A stretch of DNA of 64,000 bases from Aldehydirespirator sp963667505 (lineage in GTDB: Bacteria; Actinomycetota; Acidimicrobiia; Acidimicrobiales; Aldehydirespiratoraceae): contig OY763490.2 of the NCBI GenBank assembly GCA_963667505.2, forward strand, positions 930,001 to 994,000, given 5' to 3'. Both the position numbers and the translations under genes were made by a program. Every line of letters starts with the position of its first letter. Position 1 is the first letter of the stretch. Positions 1-8,321 of the stretch are shown in pieces. The notes under the pieces were generated by a model. That model did no database searches. It was not told the DNA's origin and worked only from the letters and a program-made list of their open reading frames with translations.

Positions 1-747
1 GAGTGGCTGGCCGAGCTGGACGCTGACGTCGAGACCGGACGCCGACCCGGCATCCGGCTCGTCAAGGCCGCTATCCGGAAGCTCATCCGCTGGTATTTGA
101 AATATATTGTAGATCAGTTTAATGCGTTCTCAGGAGTTCTCCTTCGACTGTTGCGACATCTCGATGAACGGGTCAGTGAACTGGAGGCAGCGATTCGCAT
201 GTCTGCCGACGACGCCGACCTGCTCTGGCCTCCGCCAGAGCCCTCGGCCGCCACCGCGGCTGCGGTGGCCGACGCCGTCGGACCGGGCCGATGCCTCGTG
301 CTGTCCTGCGGGGAGGGAGCGATAGTCGACGCGATCGAGCAGCGGAACGGCAATGTCTACGGTATCGAGCGCGATCCCCGTCGCATTGTCGACGGAGTCC
401 GGCGCGGGCTCGACCTTCGCTCCGTTGACCTCTTCGAGCACATGGCGCAGATACACGACGGCGAGCTTGGCACTATCGTCCTCGCGGGAGCGGCGGAGTC
501 CCTTCCGATACCGACACTCTGGAGGCTTGTCGGCGAATCGGACCGAGTCTTGAGCGAGTCCGGAACGGTCGTGGTTGCCGTGTCCGATCCGGCTCGGCGA
601 GAGGGCGTCGAAGCTGAGATTCGAGCCGGCAGAGGAGCCGCGCCGTCCACATGGCAGCACCTTCTCGCGCAGGCCGGGCTCGTGGCCCGAGTCGTTCCCG
701 CCCCCGGCCCGCGCATCACAGAACTGGTCGTCGCGGAGCGTCCGTGA
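1..747 (+). CDS. SAM-dependent methyltransferase-like protein, 5' end cut by window
   Basis: The reading frame is open from base 1, so the gene starts outside the window; the internal TTG at 97 is not taken as the start. A basic, amphipathic N-terminal stretch and a short helical region (LLRHLDERVSELE) precede a Rossmann-like part with a glycine motif of the class I methyltransferase type (VLSCGEGA) and an acidic strand end (GIERD). Such proteins, with a membrane-associating basic N-terminus, occur in actinobacterial polysaccharide clusters, which fits the neighbours. The substrate is unknown. The stop overlaps the GTG of the next glycosyltransferase, implying coupled translation. The fold assignment is moderately certain; the methyl acceptor cannot be read from sequence. 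Confidence 0.7.
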   Translation, partial: EWLAELDADVETGRRPGIRLVKAAIRKLIRWYLKYIVDQFNAFSGVLLRLLRHLDERVSELEAAIRMSADDADLLWPPPEPSAATAAAVADAVGPGRCLVLSCGEGAIVDAIEQRNGNVYGIERDPRRIVDGVRRGLDLRSVDLFEHMAQIHDGELGTIVLAGAAESLPIPTLWRLVGESDRVLSESGTVVVAVSDPARREGVEAEIRAGRGAAPSTWQHLLAQAGLVARVVPAPGPRITELVVAERP

Positions 748-1802
748 GCCGCAGGGCCGTCGTCCATCAGTTCACGGCGGTCCTGGCCGGACGGGACGCG
801 GTGGGACAGCACACCGTGGCAGTCGAGCGCCTGCTTCGCGAGATGGGCTGCCGGACAACCACCTTCGCCGCCCACACCCGTCGCGACGCCGGCCTACGAG
901 CAAGGCACTTCCTCGAGCACGAGCACTATCCGGCCCCGGACCTCATCCTCTATCAGATGTCGACTGGCTCGCCGGTCGCCGACTACCTCCTGACGCGGAC
1001 GGAGCCCTTGATCATCGACTATCACAACATCACGCCCGCCGCGGCATTCGAGCCGTGGGAACGGCACGTCGGTGCCGAACTCGCCCGGGCACGGCGACAG
1101 CTCGCCCGCATGGCGCGCCGGGCACGGTCCGCAATCGCCGACAGCCACTACAACGCGGCAGAATTGCACTCGCTGGGACTGCGGGACGTAGCGGTGGTGC
1201 CCGTGATTCGCCAGACGCCGCCAGTCCGCAGCCGCAGGCCAAAGTCGTCGGATGCCCCAACGATGCTGTTCGTGGGACGTGTCGCCCCGAACAAGCGTCA
1301 TGAGGACCTGATCGGAGCGCTCGCGCTGCTACAGGAGCGGTGGCCCGCCGCCCGCCTGGTCCTCGTGGGAGAGACCTCCTCGATCGCCTATGAGTCGGCC
1401 CTGCGCAATCTGGTGGAGCACCTCGGACTGAGGCAGTCCGTCAAGTTCGCTGGATCGGTCTCGCAACGTGTCCTGGACTCCCATTACGCGTCGGCGAGCG
1501 TGTACGTGTCCGCATCGACCCACGAGGGCTTCTGCGTTCCGCTGATCGAGGCGATGAGCGCCCGGCTCCCCGTCGTGGCCCGGGCCGCGGCGGCGGTGCC
1601 CGAGACTGTCGGCGGCGCCGGGCTCCTAGTCGACAGCGACGGTCCCCTCGGACTGTCCGAGGCCGTCGACCGCGTCCTGAGCGACGGGAGCCTCAGGGGC
1701 GCACTCGTCGAGAGGGGTCGCCGCCGATCCGAGGTGTTCGACCCGCAGACGGTCCGCCGACAGATGCGCGAAGCGCTCGAGCCGCTTCTCGCCGCCGCTT
1801 GA
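744..1802 (+). CDS. GT4-family glycosyltransferase
   Basis: Predicted cytoplasmic GT-B glycosyltransferase of 352 residues that transfers a sugar from a nucleotide donor to a growing lipid-linked glycan. Visible features are YHNITP near residue 93, a second-domain opening LFVGRVAPNK near 175 and the GT4 donor-site motif EGFCVPLIE near 261 with its two glutamates. The GTG at 744 is chosen because it overlaps the preceding TGA and begins just ahead of the first strand; an upstream frame extension to 651 is arginine/proline-rich and lies inside the previous gene. The next gene is a sister of this one. Donor and acceptor are unknown. Confidence 0.85.
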   Translation: MSRRAVVHQFTAVLAGRDAVGQHTVAVERLLREMGCRTTTFAAHTRRDAGLRARHFLEHEHYPAPDLILYQMSTGSPVADYLLTRTEPLIIDYHNITPAAAFEPWERHVGAELARARRQLARMARRARSAIADSHYNAAELHSLGLRDVAVVPVIRQTPPVRSRRPKSSDAPTMLFVGRVAPNKRHEDLIGALALLQERWPAARLVLVGETSSIAYESALRNLVEHLGLRQSVKFAGSVSQRVLDSHYASASVYVSASTHEGFCVPLIEAMSARLPVVARAAAAVPETVGGAGLLVDSDGPLGLSEAVDRVLSDGSLRGALVERGRRRSEVFDPQTVRRQMREALEPLLAAA

Positions 1803-2866
1803 TGGTCGGCTCCGTAGACCTTCTGGTGCCCGAGGTCGGCGCGCGAGATGCCACCGGCAACCACACCCTCCTGCTGCGAGACATGCTGCTGGAGCGGGGA
1901 GTGCCCGTTCGGATCGTCGTGGGGCGAGCTGCCGAGCGAGGCAGTCACGACTTGCTCGTGAGCAAGTGGAAGGCGGATGCGGACCTCACGATCCTGCAGC
2001 ACTCCATCGGATCGGCGATAGCGGAGCAGGTCATCCGCATGCAGGTGCCGGTCGTGCTCAACTACCACAACATCACGCCCTCGGGATTCCTGGAGGCGTG
2101 GCAGCCCCAGCAGGTGGCCGGTCTCGAGCAGGGCCGCACGCAGCTGCGCCAGTTGGCGCCCCTGACGAGGCGCGGAGTCGCCGACTCGCTCTTCAACGCT
2201 CGCGAGTTGATCGACGCCGGGGTCGCGGACGTGGTCGTGGCACCAGTCCTGTGGCAACTCGCTGGAGGAGGTAACTCGCACGGATCCTCGACGCCCGGTG
2301 ACGGTTCAGACGGCTCCACGGTGCTGTTCGTGGGACGGATCGCCCCCAACAAGTGCCAGCACGACCTGATCGCCGCCCTCGCCGTGCTGTCCCGCTCGCG
2401 CCCCGAGGCCCGACTCGTCCTGGTAGGCCGAGGCGCACCCGAGGAGTATCTGCAAAGTCTCAGGAGACTCGCCTCCCGCTTGCAGGTGGACGACCGGATC
2501 GTCTTCGCCGGGGACGTCTCCGGAGAAAGACTCCTCCAGTGGTACCGCAGAGCCGACGTGTTCGCCTGCGCTTCAGAGCACGAGGGTTTCGGCGTCCCCC
2601 TCGTGGAAGCGATGGCGTGCGGCCTCCCGGTGGTCGCCTACAGCGCCGCAGCCGTGGCCGAGACAGTGGGCGGAGCGGGCATCGTGCTGAACGACAAGAG
2701 GCCTGCGACTCTGGCCGCGGCCATTGACCGCGCCCTGGGCGACCGGCACCTGCGAGTCCGACTCCGAGAACTGGGGCTCCGGCGGGCTCAACAACTCGAT
2801 ATCGCGGCCGGCCGTCGCAAGATGTGGACCGCTCTGTCGGATCTGGTGATTCGCCCGGCCTCATAG
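1802..2866 (+). CDS. GT4-family glycosyltransferase, sister of the preceding gene
   Basis: GT-B enzyme of 354 residues. It shares with its upstream neighbour the YHNITP block, the LFVGRIAPNK opening of the donor domain and the EGFGVPLVEAM motif, so the two genes look like an old tandem duplication that has diverged in the acceptor half. The start ATG at 1802 overlaps the upstream stop (TGATG); a TTG three bases earlier is less likely. It should add a sugar in the same glycan as its neighbour, possibly the next residue. Specificity is not readable from sequence. Confidence 0.85.
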   Translation: MVGSVDLLVPEVGARDATGNHTLLLRDMLLERGVPVRIVVGRAAERGSHDLLVSKWKADADLTILQHSIGSAIAEQVIRMQVPVVLNYHNITPSGFLEAWQPQQVAGLEQGRTQLRQLAPLTRRGVADSLFNARELIDAGVADVVVAPVLWQLAGGGNSHGSSTPGDGSDGSTVLFVGRIAPNKCQHDLIAALAVLSRSRPEARLVLVGRGAPEEYLQSLRRLASRLQVDDRIVFAGDVSGERLLQWYRRADVFACASEHEGFGVPLVEAMACGLPVVAYSAAAVAETVGGAGIVLNDKRPATLAAAIDRALGDRHLRVRLRELGLRRAQQLDIAAGRRKMWTALSDLVIRPAS

Positions 2867-2881
2867 CATCATCGTTCTCGT

Positions 2882-4387
2882 ATGGCAGCGTTAGTCATCT
2901 CCCCATGGAATCCGGCCGACACGGACATGGAGCACACGCCGCTGGCCAGGTCGCTTCGCGCGCAGACGTCGTCCGCCTGGAGCCTCACCACCGAGCCGGG
3001 CCGGCATACCGGCACCGACGACATCGCCATGCGCCTGCCGTTGGACACAACTCTGCCCGACGATGCATGCGCGACCATCCTGGGGGCGCTTGCCGAGAGG
3101 CCCGGGGCAACGGCGCTATACGGCGACCTGACGACTGGCGGCCGACGGCGAGCCCGGCCGGCGTGGTCACCGACGAGAGTCCAGTCGGAACCGGGATCCT
3201 CGCTGCCGCTCGCAGTCCGGTGCAGCACTCCCGGTCTCGCTTTGGACGCGGACCCGTTCGACATCGAGCGTCGGCTTGCCGAATCGAGGGCCACTGTTCT
3301 ACATGTTCCGCGCGTGCTGTCCAACCACCCCGCCCGCCTGCCGCCGCCTGCGGTCGAGGAGCCGGACGATCCTCGCTTCGAACCCGGCCACCGCCCCGGC
3401 ACCCGTCGGCGGCGCCCTTCGCCAAAGGGGCAGTCGCAGGTCACCATCGTCATCCCCAGCGCGGGTGTCAAGAGACCCGGCGCGCCGCGATCCCTGCTGG
3501 ACCGGTGCCTCGACACCCTCGACGAGCTGGACCCACCGCCCGCCGAGATCATCGTGGTGCTCGGCGACGAGTTCCGAGGCGACCCTCCGCTCTCGGTCAG
3601 GGCCGCGCCGATGCGGGTGCTGCACCGCGGGAGAGGGCCCTTCGACTTCTCCCGCGCCGTCAACTGCGGGCTGCTGGCCAGCCGCAGCGAGTCGGTGCTC
3701 ATGCTTAATGACGACATCGAGGCCGAGACCTCCGACTGGCTGGGTCGAATGGCGGCTCACCTCGAAGACCCCACGGTGGGTGCAGTGGGATCGGCTCTGC
3801 TGTACCCGAATCGAACGCTTCAGCATGTGGGCACCCTGATCGACGACGCTCGGCCGCTGCACTCCTTCGTCGGCCAGTCGCTGGGGGAGACCGCACGGAA
3901 CGGTGGCGACGTTGCCCGCGATGTGATCGCCGTGACCGGCGCATGCCTGCTGACCCGCCGCCGCGACCTCCTGGCCGTCGGAGGCCTCTCACCGGAATTT
4001 CCAGTCTCCTACGGTGACATAGACCTCTGCTTGCGTATGCGCCGATTCGGACTGCGCGTCGTGGTGGAGCCTGCCGCGATCCTCCTGCACCACGAGAGTG
4101 GGAGCCGAGAGCCGGTGATCGAACCGTGGGAATGGAACCGCTTCGTTCACCGCTGGGGCGAGGTCGCCGACCCCTGGTACCACCCGGCCTACTGGCGGCC
4201 CGACGAGCCCGGCTGGGCCAACCGCAACGCCGACCACCTCGAACCGATCGATCCCGACGGGGCCTGGCCCGCTCGTGACACCCTGCTGCGGTCGAGAGTG
4301 CACAGGTCGCGAGTGCACTGGGACCGAGAGCGAAGCGGAGAGCACCCCGACAGCGAGCAGGCGGTGCCTCTTCGAAGTGACGGGTGA
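2882..4387 (+). CDS. GT2-family glycosyltransferase with N-terminal extension
   Basis: Protein of 501 residues. The first ~180 residues have no recognisable fold. A GT-A glycosyltransferase 2 domain follows, opening with VTIVIPSAG, carrying the metal-binding segment MLNDDIEA and ending with the conserved acidic block SYGDIDLCLRMRRFG followed by a His-His pair (LLHHES). The layout resembles rhamnosyltransferase-type GT2 proteins, and a dTDP-rhamnose operon lies nearby, but use of rhamnose is only inference. It sits 15 bases after the previous gene and is probably co-transcribed. Confidence 0.85.
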   Translation: MAALVISPWNPADTDMEHTPLARSLRAQTSSAWSLTTEPGRHTGTDDIAMRLPLDTTLPDDACATILGALAERPGATALYGDLTTGGRRRARPAWSPTRVQSEPGSSLPLAVRCSTPGLALDADPFDIERRLAESRATVLHVPRVLSNHPARLPPPAVEEPDDPRFEPGHRPGTRRRRPSPKGQSQVTIVIPSAGVKRPGAPRSLLDRCLDTLDELDPPPAEIIVVLGDEFRGDPPLSVRAAPMRVLHRGRGPFDFSRAVNCGLLASRSESVLMLNDDIEAETSDWLGRMAAHLEDPTVGAVGSALLYPNRTLQHVGTLIDDARPLHSFVGQSLGETARNGGDVARDVIAVTGACLLTRRRDLLAVGGLSPEFPVSYGDIDLCLRMRRFGLRVVVEPAAILLHHESGSREPVIEPWEWNRFVHRWGEVADPWYHPAYWRPDEPGWANRNADHLEPIDPDGAWPARDTLLRSRVHRSRVHWDRERSGEHPDSEQAVPLRSDG

Positions 4388-4413
4388 GGCCGTCTCGCGA
4401 GCCGGCACGACAA

Positions 4414-4419
4414 TAGTGT
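4414..4419 (+). promoter_or_regulatory. Putative -10 box (TAGTGT) of a leaderless transcript
   Basis: TAGTGT fits the actinobacterial TANNNT -10 pattern and ends exactly six bases before the ATG at 4426, which would place the transcription start at or next to the start codon. No ribosome-binding site is visible between them. The same spacing recurs at other gene starts in this window. Confidence 0.4.
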
Positions 4420-4425
4420 GAGTCC

Positions 4426-4650
4426 ATGCCCGAAGATCCGGACGATCCCATAGACAGCGACGACCCGCAGTCGCTCCGCCATGAGATCCTCCGTCAGCGC
4501 GACCGGGCCCTGGGCCTCGAGGCAAGAAACGAGGTCCTGGAGGATCGCATCGCGGAACTCGAGGCCCACATCCAGAGCCTCGTCGTCGAGCTAGGACGGC
4601 ACCCGCTAATTCGGATCGCCCGACGGGCAGCCCGACTCCTGGGACGATGA
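4426..4650 (+). CDS. Small coiled-coil protein
   Basis: Protein of 74 residues with an acidic N-terminus, a central heptad-like helix (about residues 18-56, rich in Glu/Arg/Leu) and a basic C-terminus with an Arg/Ala-rich helix ending LLGR. It has no enzymatic motif. The basic amphipathic tail could associate with the membrane or with a partner glycosyltransferase. It lies between two GT2 genes, and its stop codon falls inside the first copy of a 34-bp repeat whose second copy contains the start of the next gene. Small size and lack of a known family make function unknown; codon use and the upstream -10 box support it as a real gene. Confidence 0.6.
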   Translation: MPEDPDDPIDSDDPQSLRHEILRQRDRALGLEARNEVLEDRIAELEAHIQSLVVELGRHPLIRIARRAARLLGR

Positions 4651-4735
4651 CGACCAGGCACCCCGCCGTCTACAGCACTTCCAGCCGGGTCGGCGCAGCC
4701 GCCCGACTCCCGGGGCGATGACGACCAGGCACCCC
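4631..4735 (+). repeat. Direct repeat of a gene junction (34 bp, offset 71 bp)
   Basis: Bases 4631-4664 and 4702-4735 match at 32 of 34 positions. Each copy holds the end of the coiled-coil gene (AARL-x-GR then TGA) overlapping an ATG that begins MTTRHP. The first copy provides the functional stop, the second the functional start at 4718; the ATG in copy one leads to only 24 codons. This is what a 71-bp tandem duplication across an ATGA overlap would leave. Confidence 0.9.
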
Positions 4736-5731
4736 TTGGACGACCTGCTGACCGCGCACCGCCTCGAGGCGCTTGTGCCAGCGTCGCCGCCCGACCCTCG
4801 CTTCTCTGTGATCGTGCGAACACAGGGCCGGAGGCCCGGATCCCTGCGGGAGGCCGTCACCTCGGTCCTGGCCCAGAGCTGGGCGGACTTCGAGTTGCTC
4901 GTCGTCGCCCACGGCGACGCGACCGCGCACCGCTCGGCATTGGAGAGCCTCCAGCCGGAGGAGGGGAGCCGCCCTCCCCGCGTCCTGCGGGCCTCCGGAG
5001 GCGGCCGCTCGCGTCCGCTCAACGTCGGGCTCGACGCCGCGCAGGGCGACTACGTCTGCTTCCTCGACGACGACGACCTGGCCAGACCGAATTGGTTGGA
5101 GGCGTTCGCCGACGCGGCCCGCCGGGCGCCGGGCACGATCATAAGGGCCGTGACGGAAACCCAGGAATGGACCACCGACGGCGGCGAAGAGCCCTTGCGG
5201 CCGATCGGCGGCGTCGAGGCGCCCTTCGCTCCCGTCTTCGATCTGCTCGCTCATATGAGCGGCAACTCGACGCCGATCTGCTCCATCGCGGTCCCCCGAG
5301 CCAGCGTCGAGCGCTTCGGCGTGCGGTTCGACGAGTCGCTGCCCGTCTTCGAGGACTGGGAGTTCCTGGTCCGCCTGGCCATGCTGGTCGGCGTCACGTC
5401 GATACCCGAAGCCACCACGCTGTACCGGCGGCTCGACCGCGGCAACGCCCACAGCGCCCACGACGAAGAGACATGGCTCCGCACGCACGCGGCGGTGATC
5501 GACCGCCTGTCGGCAAGACCCGTGCTGCTGCCCGCCGGAGACGCCCGCCGAGTGGCGAGCAGTCACTTCGAGCCGGGGGGCGACTCGCGGCACGGCCGAG
5601 AGCTCCTAGCGGCGCAGCACCAGATCGACGCTCTCATCCGGTCGCCCCGTCGCTGGCTCCGCGCCTTCGCCGCCCGGGCGGGTCCGGCGGCGCGTCGACG
5701 GATTGCGAACGCGCTGCGACGACGTCGATGA
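4718..5731 (+). CDS. GT2-family glycosyltransferase
   Basis: Protein of 337 residues with a GT-A domain: SVIVRTQGR at the first strand, FLDDDDLARP as the metal-binding DxD region near residue 110, and a late acidic motif (FEDWEFLVRL) near 210 typical of GT2 acceptor-site bases. The arginine-rich C-terminus may contact the membrane. The ATG at 4718 lies in the second copy of the junction repeat. The gene converges on rmlD 72 bases downstream. Sugar specificity is unknown. Confidence 0.85.
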   Translation: MTTRHPLDDLLTAHRLEALVPASPPDPRFSVIVRTQGRRPGSLREAVTSVLAQSWADFELLVVAHGDATAHRSALESLQPEEGSRPPRVLRASGGGRSRPLNVGLDAAQGDYVCFLDDDDLARPNWLEAFADAARRAPGTIIRAVTETQEWTTDGGEEPLRPIGGVEAPFAPVFDLLAHMSGNSTPICSIAVPRASVERFGVRFDESLPVFEDWEFLVRLAMLVGVTSIPEATTLYRRLDRGNAHSAHDEETWLRTHAAVIDRLSARPVLLPAGDARRVASSHFEPGGDSRHGRELLAAQHQIDALIRSPRRWLRAFAARAGPAARRRIANALRRRR

Positions 5732-5802
5732 ACCGTTCCGCGACCTTCGTGACCCGGGTGTCTTTGTTCTCCCGGTTCCGGAAGCCGAGCGACGGGCGCA
5801 GG

Positions 5803-6654
5803 TCACCGCCCCGTGAGAACCCCCACCAGTTCGGCCAGCGGCTCGGCGAAGTGCCGCATCGGTGGCTCGCCCGCGGCCCGTAGCGCCCCGTTGTCGAGAA
5901 CCGAGTAGGCGGGACGAGCCGCCGGGCGGGGCGGGTGGACATCAGCCGTCGCGATCGGCATGACCCGCCTGTCAGGATCGAGTCCCGCCGCGGCCGCCAC
6001 CGAACGTGCCAGTTCGTAGCGGCTAACCGCCCCCGCGTTGGTGACATGGAACAGCCCCGGGCTGCGGGCCCGGGCCAGCCGAACCAGGGTCTGGGCCAGA
6101 TCCGCGGCGAAGGTCGGACAGGACACCTGGTCGGCGACGTAGCGCAGCACCGACCCGCTCCGCAGTTGCTCCAGCATCACGGAGACGGCGTTGTTGCCGT
6201 GCTCACCGCACACCAGAGAGGTACGGACGACCGTCGCGCCGGGCCCCGCGGCCTCCTCCCCAGAGAGCTTCGTGCGGCCGTAGACGGACAGCGGGTTGGT
6301 CGGATCGGTCTCGGCATAGGGGGTGCGCTTGGCTCCATCGAACACGTAGTCGGTGGAGACCGTGAGAAGGTGGGCGCCGGCTGTGTCGCACGCTTCGGCA
6401 AGATGCCCCACACCGAGAGCGTTGACCGCGTCGGCGCCGCCGGGATCGAGTTCGCAGGCGTCTACTGCGGTGCGGGCGGCGCAGTTCACCACCGCGTCCA
6501 CGCGCGCGGCGGCAACCGCATCGAGGACTGCGGCCCGGTCGGACACGTCGAGCTGGGCCCGGCCCAGCGCGACGGGTTCGTCCCCGCGTGCGCGCAAGAG
6601 CCCGACCACCTCCATCCCCAGTTGACCCGAGGCGCCGGTGACCAGCACCCTCAT
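5803..6654 (-). CDS. rmlD: dTDP-4-dehydrorhamnose reductase
   Basis: Last step of dTDP-L-rhamnose synthesis: NAD(P)H reduction of dTDP-4-dehydro-L-rhamnose. The 283-residue short-chain dehydrogenase opens with RVLVTGASGQLG (dinucleotide site), has DYVFDGAK and the catalytic Tyr-x3-Lys in VYGRTKLSGE, and late segments (SCPTFAADLAQ) typical of RmlD. The ATG at 6654 is chosen because it overlaps the rmlB stop and starts directly before the Rossmann strand. Last gene of the rmlA-C-B-D block. Confidence 0.95.
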   Translation of the reverse strand: MRVLVTGASGQLGMEVVGLLRARGDEPVALGRAQLDVSDRAAVLDAVAAARVDAVVNCAARTAVDACELDPGGADAVNALGVGHLAEACDTAGAHLLTVSTDYVFDGAKRTPYAETDPTNPLSVYGRTKLSGEEAAGPGATVVRTSLVCGEHGNNAVSVMLEQLRSGSVLRYVADQVSCPTFAADLAQTLVRLARARSPGLFHVTNAGAVSRYELARSVAAAAGLDPDRRVMPIATADVHPPRPAARPAYSVLDNGALRAAGEPPMRHFAEPLAELVGVLTGR

Positions 6655-7649
6655 CCCGGACCCGCCGGTGCCTCGACTCCCATTGCTCCCGATCCTGAGC
6701 CGAGCCGCCGCGCCCACCAGTCACGATTGGCCCGATACCAGCCGACCGTCTCGGCCAGGGCATCGTCGAAGGATCGGACGGGCCGCCAGCCCAGATCGGC
6801 GATCTTCGAGCAGTCGAGCGAGTAGCGCCGGTCGTGCCCCAACCGGTCGTTCACCATGGAGATGGCCGAGGAGTCGCGCCCACACAGAGCCGCGAGCTGC
6901 TCGGTCAACTCGATATTGGTCAACTCGTGGCCGCCCCCGATGTTGTAGATCCCACCCGGCCTGCCCGAGCGCAGGACGGTGCCGATGGCAGCGCAGTTGT
7001 CGTCCACATGGCACCAGTCGCGCACGTTCCCTCCATCGCCGTAGAGGCTGACCTCGGCGCCGTCGAGCAACTGGGAGACAAACAGCGGGATGATCTTCTC
7101 GGGATACTGGTAGGGCCCGAAGTTGTTCGACGACCGCGTCACCACCACATCGAGACCGTAGGTGCGGTGGTAGGAGAGGGCGATCAGGTCGGAAGCGGCC
7201 TTGGACGCGGCGTAGGGCGAGGAGGGATCGAGCCGTGACTCCTCTGTGAACGAGCCCGAGTCCCTCGACCCGTACACCTCATCGGTGCTGACGTGCAGGA
7301 CTCGCGGCACGTCCGCTCGGCGCGCTTCGTCACACACCACGTTGGTGCCCGTGCAATTGGTGCGCACGAAGACGTCGGGCGCAGCGATCGAGCGGTCGAC
7401 GTGACTCTCGGCCGCGAAGTGGACCACCGCGTCGCAATCAGATACGGCCGCGGCCACCGCGCCGCGGTCGCACACGTCGCCTCGCACGAACTCCACCCGC
7501 TCGTCGTCCAGCACGTCGGCGAGATTGTCAAGACCTCCGGCGTAGGTCAGCGCGTCGTACACCACGGCACGGTCGTCACTGTTGGCCAGCATCCATCGGA
7601 CGAAGTTCGAGCCAATGAAGCCCGCCCCGCCCGTCACGAGCAATCGCAT
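6651..7649 (-). CDS. rmlB: dTDP-glucose 4,6-dehydratase
   Basis: Converts dTDP-glucose to dTDP-4-keto-6-deoxyglucose. The 332-residue extended SDR enzyme shows GGAGFIGSNFV (NAD site), HVSTDEVYG, the YAASKAASD Tyr-x3-Lys catalytic pair, RSSNNFGPYQ and PLYGDGGNVRDW, all RmlB signatures. The start is the ATG directly before RLLVTGG; an upstream in-frame extension of 14 residues is not typical. It sits 38 bases after rmlC and overlaps rmlD by four bases. Confidence 0.96.
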   Translation of the reverse strand: MRLLVTGGAGFIGSNFVRWMLANSDDRAVVYDALTYAGGLDNLADVLDDERVEFVRGDVCDRGAVAAAVSDCDAVVHFAAESHVDRSIAAPDVFVRTNCTGTNVVCDEARRADVPRVLHVSTDEVYGSRDSGSFTEESRLDPSSPYAASKAASDLIALSYHRTYGLDVVVTRSSNNFGPYQYPEKIIPLFVSQLLDGAEVSLYGDGGNVRDWCHVDDNCAAIGTVLRSGRPGGIYNIGGGHELTNIELTEQLAALCGRDSSAISMVNDRLGHDRRYSLDCSKIADLGWRPVRSFDDALAETVGWYRANRDWWARRLGSGSGAMGVEAPAGPG

Positions 7650-7687
7650 GACCCTAGTGCCCTTCCCTCCGGTACGCCCCGACCGTC

Positions 7688-8248
7688 TCAAGCCGTCCAG
7701 CGGGGCACAGCGGCGCCTGACAGTTCCCGGCGCCTGGGGTTGGTCTGGTCCCGAATCGACAGGACAGCCGCCTCCATCCCCCAGTCGGCGCCGATGTCAG
7801 GATCGTCCCAAGCGACTCCGAGTTCGTCGGCGGGATCGTAGTAGCGGTCCACGAGGTAGCTGAGCGTGCAGTCGGACGCGGCCGCGAATCCATGGGCCAC
7901 GCCGGGCGGGATGTAGATGCCGCCGTACCGCATGTCGCCGGTCGCCTCCGAGCCCAAGTCCTCGCTCCAGGTGCCGCCCTCCGTCGGTGAGCCCGAACGA
8001 AGATCGTGCAGCACCACCCGGGCCGTGCCCGCAGGAACGTGCCAGTAGTCGGTCTGATGCAGGTGGTAATGCAGCCCCACCACGCTGCCGGCTTGGCGGT
8101 CCGCCCGGTTGGACTGCACCATCTCCCGGCCCCAAGGGAACCACTGTCGGCGATAGGTCTCCACGAAGACGCCTCGCTCGTCCTCGTGGACCCTGGGTCT
8201 CACCACATAGACGCCACGGATGGCCGCGACCTCCGCGACGTCGATCAT
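7688..8248 (-). CDS. rmlC: dTDP-4-dehydrorhamnose 3,5-epimerase
   Basis: Cupin-fold epimerase that inverts C3 and C5 of dTDP-4-keto-6-deoxyglucose. About 186 residues. Visible are RGVFVETYRR, the active-site histidine in VVGLHYH, the YIPPGVAHGF segment and YLVDRYYDPADE, as in the family. The ATG at 8248 (MIDVAEV) is preferred; a GTG five codons upstream at 8263 is possible. Second gene of the rhamnose block. Confidence 0.95.
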   Translation of the reverse strand: MIDVAEVAAIRGVYVVRPRVHEDERGVFVETYRRQWFPWGREMVQSNRADRQAGSVVGLHYHLHQTDYWHVPAGTARVVLHDLRSGSPTEGGTWSEDLGSEATGDMRYGGIYIPPGVAHGFAAASDCTLSYLVDRYYDPADELGVAWDDPDIGADWGMEAAVLSIRDQTNPRRRELSGAAVPRWTA

Positions 8249-8321
8249 GCGGCGGCCCCGCACCGGTCGGTACCGGCTGCCACGACCGGCGCCCAGGATG
8301 CTCGGGCCGCAGCCGCGGCCC

